A stretch of DNA of 64,000 nucleotides. It comes from Cafeteria roenbergensis. Taxonomy: Eukaryota > Sar > Bigyra > Bicosoecida > Cafeteriaceae. The stretch spans positions 1 to 64,000 of the forward strand of contig VLTN01000063.1 in the NCBI GenBank assembly GCA_008330645.1. Direction: 5' to 3'. A model generated the notes under the pieces. The model was not told the DNA's origin and ran no database searches. It was given only the letters and a program-made list of their open reading frames with translations. Of the stretch, positions 58,705 to 64,000 are shown one piece after another; within the stretch, counting starts at the first letter, position 1, and each line of letters opens with the position of its first letter. The translations under genes and the position numbers were made by a program.

Positions 58705-61700
58705 CTATGCAAGCTCGGCCAACGCATCACAGGCAGCTGCCAGCCCCGAGAGTCCCACTCGCCGCTCCGCCGGCCGCTCGCCCCCTGCGCCCTCTCGGGC
58801 AGCGCGGAGCGCCGACGCGGCTGCCGCCAGATCGGCGTCTGTTTCTGCCGCGAGCGCGATTGCGGCGGCCCGGCGCTCATCACGCTTGGCCAGCCGGCGG
58901 ATGGCGCGGCTCTTGAGGTCTGCCGCTGCGGTGCCGGCCGCGAGCGCCGCTCGCACCACGCTCTGCGGGTGGGAGCTGGCGTTCGTGCCCCCAGGGGCCG
59001 TGCAAGCGGCAGGGAGCCTGCCTGAGCAGCTCGGCCCTAGCAGCGCGAGCAGCGACGCGCAAACATCCGCCCCGCCGGCAGCCCCACCGCTCGCCGACTG
59101 CTCCGCCGCGGCGCCCTCGCCTGGCGCCGTTCCGGCCGCATCCTGGGGGGCCGCCGCGGCCGAGCCGGGCGCTGCTGCGCCGCCGCCCTGCTGGATCGCC
59201 CGCTCCGCCTGCCGGAGCGCCCGCTCCGCCTGCCGGAGCTGCGCTGCCTCCAGGGCGGCTGGCTCCGAGGCGTCGAGAGCCGCCAGCAGCCACCACGGCG
59301 GCTGTCGTCCACACCTGCTTGCTGCCCGGACGGTGGGCGAGGCGGCGTCCAGGGCCTCACTGAGCGACGCCAACCCCGCCGGGACGGCCGTGGCCGCAGC
59401 GGCAGCGCGGAAGGCCGCGGCAGCCGATCCGGCGCCGCCCGCCGCCCAGTCCACGAGCGAAGCCGCCTCCGCCCACGCGCCCCACCCTTCGCGCAGCCCC
59501 GGGTGCCACCACGCCGGCGACGCCGACGGCCTTCCACCTCTCCAAGCCGCGAGCGCGGCTGCAAACGATTCAACAGCGTCGCGGCAAGCACTGGCGCTGC
59601 TGGCGCTGCTGGCGGCACAACCCCCGTCCGAGCCGCAGGGGCTGCAAGGCTTCGTGCTGGCACTGGGCCGTCGAGCAAGGGCCTTCCGCGCCGCCGCCAG
59701 AACCGCCTTGGCAGCGGGCGCGTCGGCTGCGGCCATCGCACCCAGGACAGCGTGCCGAACGGCCGCTTCGCTGCACGCTGGTGGCCCGCCCCCAGCGACT
59801 GCGTCCGCCCAGGCGCGCAGCAGGCAGGAGGCGCCGTGGCCAGACAGCGGCTGGACGCCGACGGCTCGCTCCAGCACGCGCGCAAGCCGGTCCGCTGGCT
59901 CGAGGCTGGATGCCGCGAGCAGCACTTGCGGCACGAGGCCGGCCCTGCCAGGTGCAGCGCCCAGCACCCGCTGTAGCGCCGCGGCCGTCTCAGCCGTCCT
60001 CGCCTGCGGGGCTGCTGCGCCTGCACACTGCATCGCGCAGGCGGTCCCCAGGACCGCGAGTGCGTCGGAGAGCACATCCCCGACCGCCTCCTGCTGCTCT
60101 GAGGGGAGGCCCATCAGAGCCCATGCTGCTGTCACTGCGGCGAGCGACGCCGCGCGCGCCGCCCCGCCAGCGCTCAGCACCGCGCTGCCGCTAGCCGGCG
60201 CCCCGGCCGCGACGAGCGGCACAAGCCTCAGGCCCGAGCTGGGCGGGGCGTGGTGCCGACGCTGCGCTGTCTCGCCCGCGGCCAGGGCGCCGGACCGCCC
60301 CGCGTCGATTGCCAAGGCGAGCGCAGAGGACCGGGCAAGCCCGACCAGGCGCCAGCCCTCCGCCGCCGCCGCGCACACGAGGCCCGCAGCGATGGGGACA
60401 TCAGCGCGCCCCTCCTGGCAGGCAGCAACACCGGCCCGCACAGCGGCCTCCACGGCGCCCCCCACTCCCACCACGGGCAACGTCGTTGCTGCGGCGGCCT
60501 CGTCCGACCAGCCGGCAAGCAGCCGTTCAAGTACCGCTTGGCCCAGTTCCGCGCCCACCCCGCTCGCGTCTTCCTCCTCGCCGGCTGCGCCAGCGGCCTT
60601 CCCAGGAGCAGCATCGGCGGCGCCGCGGCCGCCGACGACCGGCAGCCTCTGCCCAGCTTGCCCGGCCGCGCGCAGGAGGCACCGCAGACGCCGCGCCATC
60701 GAGGCAGGGCAGTAGCCGACCCACGGCGGCTCGTCGTCGGGCGCCGAGGCCGAGTCGGAGGGCTCGTCGCCGTCGCGGACCCGCTCGTCCGGAGGCGGCA
60801 GCAGCGCCTGCTCCAGCCGGCTGAGCTCAACGGACAGGGACTCCGCTGCGCTGTCCGTCGCGTCCCCCCACCGGCTCGCCACGCTGCCCGCGGCGGCGGA
60901 AGCGTCCGCTCTCAGTCGAACCCGCGCCGCAGCACCGGCAGCGGCCCCCGAGCAGCCCGCAGACGCGTCAGCAGCGTCCTCCGCCTGCGCCAGCGCAAAG
61001 GCACCCATGCCCCCCGCGCCGGGCTCCCCAGCCCTGGGCGCCCCCGACTCCCAGAAGGCCTCGCCGATTGCCACGGCAGCGCTGGCCAGCGCCTGGCCGC
61101 CCCGACTCTGCGCCCCGTGGCTGGCCGCGCCGCCCCCGACAGCGCCCCCGCCCCGCCCTGCGCCTCCGTCCCGAGTGGACCAGGGCCCGTACAGCCAGAC
61201 CGCCGCCAGCGCCCCCTCCGCCACTGCCCTGCAAACCGCCCTGCCGCTCACACCGTCGCCCAGCCTGTCGGCGGTGATTCGGTGTGCGACCGACGCCGCT
61301 GCGGCGGAGCAGAGGCCACCAACGCCCGCACACCCCGCGCTCCTGTCACGTGCCGAGCTCGCTGCAACGGCATCACGCACGGCCTCTGCCAGCCGGCCCC
61401 AGCCCAGCGTCATCGCCGCCGCAGCCGCCGCTCGCACGCGGACGGCGCCCGCGCCGCCGACAGCCCCGTCTGCCTCACGCCCCCGGCACCCGCCTGCCAC
61501 CCACGCTGCTGCCGCGTCGGGCCACGCCTCCAGCCGGACCCAGCCCTCCCACCCGCGGGCGGAGCTGGCGCCCGCGGTGCCGAGCTGCCGCAGCCGCGCC
61601 AGCAGCAGCGCCGCCGCCGAGGCAGCGGGGCCCGCGGGCCCGCTCAGGCCGCCTGCCGACGTCAGCACCTCCGTGAGCGGCGCTGCGGCCTCGGTAGCGG

Positions 61701-62142
61701 CGCTGCGTATCGCATCGGGGCCGGCCGGAGCGCGGGTGCCCGGGCCGGCTGCCTGACACACCAACCGCGTCCCAACCGCAGCCTCCTCGCGACCAAGCCG
61801 CAGCAGGGACGTGACGACGCACGCACACACGGTCCGCTCGTCGAGCAGGCCGCCCCGCTCGCCCTCGAGCCAGCGCTGGACAACGGCAGTGGACTCGCGC
61901 AAGGCGTCCAGCTGCCGGCCGGACAAGGCCCTCGGAGGCGGACGAGGATCAGCCGGCGCCTCCTCCGGACTAGTGGGCCGAGCGGCGTCACGCACGGACA
62001 CGTTGCGCGGCCTGGATTGGCGTTGTGGCCGCTGCTCTGCGTCCTGGCGGGACTGGACAGTGCCGTCGGCCGAGTAAACATTGGCCAGACCCGGAACGGC
62101 GGCCCGGAAGTCCCCTTCGCGGGCCCGCTTGGATGCGCGCAT
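58705..62142 (-). CDS. Alanine-rich helical protein of unknown family, 1145 aa, single exon
   Basis: ATG 62142 begins MRASKRAREGDFRAAVPG. The frame is open further upstream without another ATG that fits the divergent neighbour. More than a quarter of the residues are Ala. Hydrophobic helices alternate with Gly/Ser loops over the whole length, as in an alpha-solenoid, with no membrane spans or catalytic motif. Trp-containing helices recur (WLEGERGGLLDERTVCACVV, GWEGWVRLEAW, WVGYCPASMARRL, WWHPGLREGWGAWAEAA). Near the end lie a Gln/Arg coiled-coil-like stretch (about 980-1000) and a basic helix RAIRRLAKRDERRAAA. No homology was recognised. Codon use matches the other genes, so I regard it as real, though the composition also lengthens antisense frames. 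Confidence 0.65.
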   Translation of the reverse strand: MRASKRAREGDFRAAVPGLANVYSADGTVQSRQDAEQRPQRQSRPRNVSVRDAARPTSPEEAPADPRPPPRALSGRQLDALRESTAVVQRWLEGERGGLLDERTVCACVVTSLLRLGREEAAVGTRLVCQAAGPGTRAPAGPDAIRSAATEAAAPLTEVLTSAGGLSGPAGPAASAAALLLARLRQLGTAGASSARGWEGWVRLEAWPDAAAAWVAGGCRGREADGAVGGAGAVRVRAAAAAAMTLGWGRLAEAVRDAVAASSARDRSAGCAGVGGLCSAAAASVAHRITADRLGDGVSGRAVCRAVAEGALAAVWLYGPWSTRDGGAGRGGGAVGGGAASHGAQSRGGQALASAAVAIGEAFWESGAPRAGEPGAGGMGAFALAQAEDAADASAGCSGAAAGAAARVRLRADASAAAGSVASRWGDATDSAAESLSVELSRLEQALLPPPDERVRDGDEPSDSASAPDDEPPWVGYCPASMARRLRCLLRAAGQAGQRLPVVGGRGAADAAPGKAAGAAGEEEDASGVGAELGQAVLERLLAGWSDEAAAATTLPVVGVGGAVEAAVRAGVAACQEGRADVPIAAGLVCAAAAEGWRLVGLARSSALALAIDAGRSGALAAGETAQRRHHAPPSSGLRLVPLVAAGAPASGSAVLSAGGAARAASLAAVTAAWALMGLPSEQQEAVGDVLSDALAVLGTACAMQCAGAAAPQARTAETAAALQRVLGAAPGRAGLVPQVLLAASSLEPADRLARVLERAVGVQPLSGHGASCLLRAWADAVAGGGPPACSEAAVRHAVLGAMAAADAPAAKAVLAAARKALARRPSASTKPCSPCGSDGGCAASSASSASACRDAVESFAAALAAWRGGRPSASPAWWHPGLREGWGAWAEAASLVDWAAGGAGSAAAAFRAAAAATAVPAGLASLSEALDAASPTVRAASRCGRQPPWWLLAALDASEPAALEAAQLRQAERALRQAERAIQQGGGAAAPGSAAAAPQDAAGTAPGEGAAAEQSASGGAAGGADVCASLLALLGPSCSGRLPAACTAPGGTNASSHPQSVVRAALAAGTAAADLKSRAIRRLAKRDERRAAAIALAAETDADLAAAASALRAAREGAGGERPAERRVGLSGLAAACDALAELA

Positions 62143-62330
62143 GGAACGGGCTTCCCCTCGTCCTCGCTCCGCCCCTCCTCCCCCTTCCTGGCAGTGGAGG
62201 CGAGCTGCGCACGTCGGCGGCCTTGGGCTCTGCTCCGGCTCTGGCCGCAAATTCAACTCGCCAATGCAGCCCGCTCGGCACTCTGACGTTGCCCAGGCGA
62301 GGCAGGTGGCCCACAGCCCGCGGGGCTGAA
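62143..62330. promoter_or_regulatory. Short shared upstream region of a divergent pair
   Basis: 188 bp between the start codons of the 1145-residue protein and the thioesterase; a candidate bidirectional promoter. No TATA-like sequence is visible. Confidence 0.45.
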
Positions 62331-62882
62331 ATGTGGGCAGCAGCCGCGACTGCTGCGCGAGCCAGCCTGCCCCTGGCCCGCCTGGCGCCGGGGAAGGCAT
62401 TTCGCTGCCTCAGCGCGCGGGCCGCGAGCATCGACCCGGCGCTGGACAGCGAGATCCGTCACAGCTTCAGCGAGCAGGGGATGATGGCGACGATAGGGGC
62501 GTCCATTGCCCGCCTGGTCCCGGGCGAGTGCGTTCTCGAGGCCCCCTTCTCCAGCGCTGTCTCACAGCAGCACGGCGCGTTTCATGGCGGTGTGACCGCC
62601 AGCCTGGCTGACTCCGCAGCTGGGTACGCAGCCAAGACTCTGATGCCGGCAGGCTCGGACGTCTTGGCGACGGGCTTCTCCGTGTCATTGCTTCGCCCCG
62701 CCGTGGGCAGTCTTCTCCGGGCCAAGGCAACCGTCCTCAAGCCCGGCAAGACGCTGACTGTGTCGACGGTGGAGGTGTTTGCTGTGGACGACGCTGGGAA
62801 GGAGACTTTCATCGCCACGATGCAGCAAACGAGCATCTGCATCGCCCGGCGTCCGTTCCAGGGAGAGGCCTCCAGGGCATAG
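62331..62882 (+). CDS. Hotdog-fold acyl-CoA thioesterase (PaaI/ACOT13-like), probably mitochondrial, 183 aa
   Basis: Residues 1-32 (MWAAAATAARASLPLARLAP) are Ala/Arg-rich without acids, as in mitochondrial presequences. The hotdog domain follows: QHGAFHGGVTASLADSAAGY carries the HGG turn and the Asp of the long central helix expected for PaaI/4HBT-type thioesterases. FSVSLLRPAVGSLLRAKATV and TLTVSTVEVFAVDDAGKE are the two long strands. It should hydrolyse acyl-CoA esters; chain length cannot be predicted. Single exon; ATG 62331 follows GCTGAA, and a stop lies just upstream. Confidence 0.88.
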   Translation: MWAAAATAARASLPLARLAPGKAFRCLSARAASIDPALDSEIRHSFSEQGMMATIGASIARLVPGECVLEAPFSSAVSQQHGAFHGGVTASLADSAAGYAAKTLMPAGSDVLATGFSVSLLRPAVGSLLRAKATVLKPGKTLTVSTVEVFAVDDAGKETFIATMQQTSICIARRPFQGEASRA

Positions 62883-63506
62883 CGAGCTCAGAGTGGTGCG
62901 CGAGTGTCTCTGGGTGAACTGTCGACAGACGCTGCTGGTCCTGATCTCCCGTCAAACCAACTGTGTCCGTGGCGTCGCGCATTGCCACCGAGAGGCTGGC
63001 CGGTCAAGCACGGGAAGTTGTATTTTTGTTGTTGGTGGGGGGAGGTGGGGCAGACGCGAAGTGCAGCTCGGGCAGCATGTTCACACACTGGCCTCAACGC
63101 ATTGGCGATTCGCAACTCCGCACCTTTCCGGCCAGCGCTGCGGCGGCGTCCTCCCAGCTTGCCAAAGCGGTCGTCCCACCGGCGCCCCGACCACGGGCCA
63201 CATGCACGTGTGCTTGAGTTTGCTTGTTTCGCCCCACATGTGACGGACTCAACTTCTTTTGTGGGAGCGCGCGCGCTCCACCCTGTGGGGGAGCCGGGTG
63301 CCCATACAGCTCGAGGGGTGGGGGCGTCTGGCAGCGGCGGCACCACTCCCGTGGGGAGCGAGTCGTGGGAACGCGACTGGCCCTGGCTGGTGATGGTCGC
63401 GCTCTGTTCAACGGGCGCCAAATATGTGAGGGCCGCGCGGTCCTGACCGCAGATGCGCTTGCCCCCCCCCGCCCCACTCTGCGTGGCGCCTTGCAGACCT
63501 TCTCTG
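62883..63506. other. Intergenic stretch
   Basis: 624 bp, with a T/G-rich segment near 63020-63050 and a C-run near 63463. No gene recognised. A first exon of the next gene could lie here. Confidence 0.4.
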
Positions 63507-64000
63507 ATGGAGCACGCGCGCGACGCGCTGTCTGTGCACTGGCTGGCCTTGGACGCGGTTGGCCACCGCGTCCGCTCGCTCGAGCGCAGGGCCCAGCGGG
63601 CAACGCAGGTGTCGGAGTCCTGCTTGAGATCGCAGCGCGGAGAGCTCGTGAGCCTGGTGGCGAAGGTTCAGGACCAGATGCGCGCGGTGGAGACTGACAT
63701 CAACGCGTGGCTTTCAACTGCAGGCCCGGCGGGGCTTGCCAAAGAGCGCCACATCGAGGCCGGCGTGGCAGAAATCGAGCGCCGCGTGGACCGCGCGGAA
63801 GCCACGGTGCGCCGAGCAGACGCGGCTCTTGCCTACTCCGTGTCGGGACTGGGTGCCGCGTCCGAGGGAAGGGGTGCTTCCAGAGCGTCGGTGTCGGCGC
63901 TGGTCGACGCGGCCATTCTGGGGAACGCGTTTGCAAGCCCTTCGGGCGGCAACGGCGAGGCTCGGCTTGCCGCCATCGAGGCCCGCTCAGAGGAGCTGGC
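63507..64000 (+). CDS. Start of a coiled-coil protein, runs off the window
   Basis: From ATG 63507 the frame is open to the last base (164 codons) without a stop. It encodes charged helices with heptad spacing: HRVRSLERRAQRATQVSESC, LVSLVAKVQDQMRAVETDIN, IEAGVAEIERRVDRAEATVR and, at the edge, EARLAAIEARSEEL. This is a long coiled coil; no specific family can be named. A TTGCAG directly upstream (63491-63496) could be a splice acceptor, so the true N-terminus may lie in an earlier exon. The gene continues beyond the window. Confidence 0.65.
   Translation, partial: MEHARDALSVHWLALDAVGHRVRSLERRAQRATQVSESCLRSQRGELVSLVAKVQDQMRAVETDINAWLSTAGPAGLAKERHIEAGVAEIERRVDRAEATVRRADAALAYSVSGLGAASEGRGASRASVSALVDAAILGNAFASPSGGNGEARLAAIEARSEEL

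Noticed and set aside
58556-60715. Plus-strand open frame of 719 codons opposite the 1145-residue ORF.
   Set aside because: Ser/Ala/Arg-rich with no helix periodicity. The minus frame is longer, starts at an ATG and has better amino-acid texture. Kept only the minus strand, with moderate confidence.
1-64000. Plastid-targeted genes, CRISPR arrays, rRNA genes, LTR elements or capsid-bearing virus-like elements.
   Set aside because: Looked for and not seen. The only reverse transcriptase belongs to the RLE-type LINE.

Overview
This 64 kb window is nuclear DNA of a single-celled eukaryote. It is very GC-rich (roughly 70 percent by eye), its proteins are rich in alanine, glycine and arginine, and genes sit 0.2 to 0.9 kb apart on both strands. 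Twenty-two host genes can be supported: 20 whole, one running off the right edge and one without a clear start. Ten of them need spliceosomal introns (17 in all). The gene set is housekeeping and secretory: lysine catabolism, mitochondrial translation and GTPase, ER translocon accessory, CDPK, CDK, API5. Nothing in it is obviously plastid-targeted. A small heterotrophic protist with a compact GC-rich genome, for example a bicosoecid stramenopile such as Cafeteria, would fit. That placement is inference; a GC-rich green or pelagophyte alga is not excluded.

Layout. 1-5630: two head-to-tail copies of a LINE with a reverse transcriptase and a C-terminal restriction-like endonuclease (RLE), the first cut by the window edge, both damaged. 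5847-9678: an 18- or 19-span membrane protein gene bracketed by about 140 bp imperfect inverted repeats. 10.4-17.7 kb: three same-strand secretory-pathway genes (class 3 lipase, HDDV-type glycosyltransferase, HtrL/YibB-like type II membrane protein), with an old LINE fossil between the first two. 18.2-27.9 kb: a peroxisomal-type ZADH2 reductase and a 2779-residue multi-IQ protein. 28.7-32.5 kb: a two-domain SpoVS/Alba protein, divergent from a five-exon alpha-galactosidase. 32.9-38.3 kb: a CDK-like kinase, a CDPK and a HAD phosphatase, followed by a 24 bp minisatellite. 38.8-46.6 kb: RAMP4/SERP1, API5, a rhomboid protease, a Ca3427-like solute-binding-fold protein and methionyl-tRNA formyltransferase. 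47.5-64 kb: bifunctional LKR/SDH, the MTG1 GTPase, a small basic protein of unknown function, a WW-PH protein, a cysteine-rich type I membrane protein, a 1145-residue alanine-rich protein, a hotdog thioesterase and the start of a coiled-coil gene.

All 17 introns found begin GTGAG and end GCAG. In the five two-exon genes lipase, glycosyltransferase, SpoVS, HAD and LKR/SDH the intron lies within about 180 nt of the start codon. In the lipase and the glycosyltransferase, splicing completes the signal peptide. Many neighbours are divergent pairs sharing 190 to 850 bp of upstream DNA. The GC-rich codon use leaves long antisense open frames that are not genes.

The most unusual items are the tandem SpoVS protein, the inverted-repeat-flanked membrane gene with an in-frame TGA before a plausible continuation, the tandem RLE-LINE array with a much older relative nearby, the rigid intron borders, and a CDPK with a large insertion in its kinase N-lobe.
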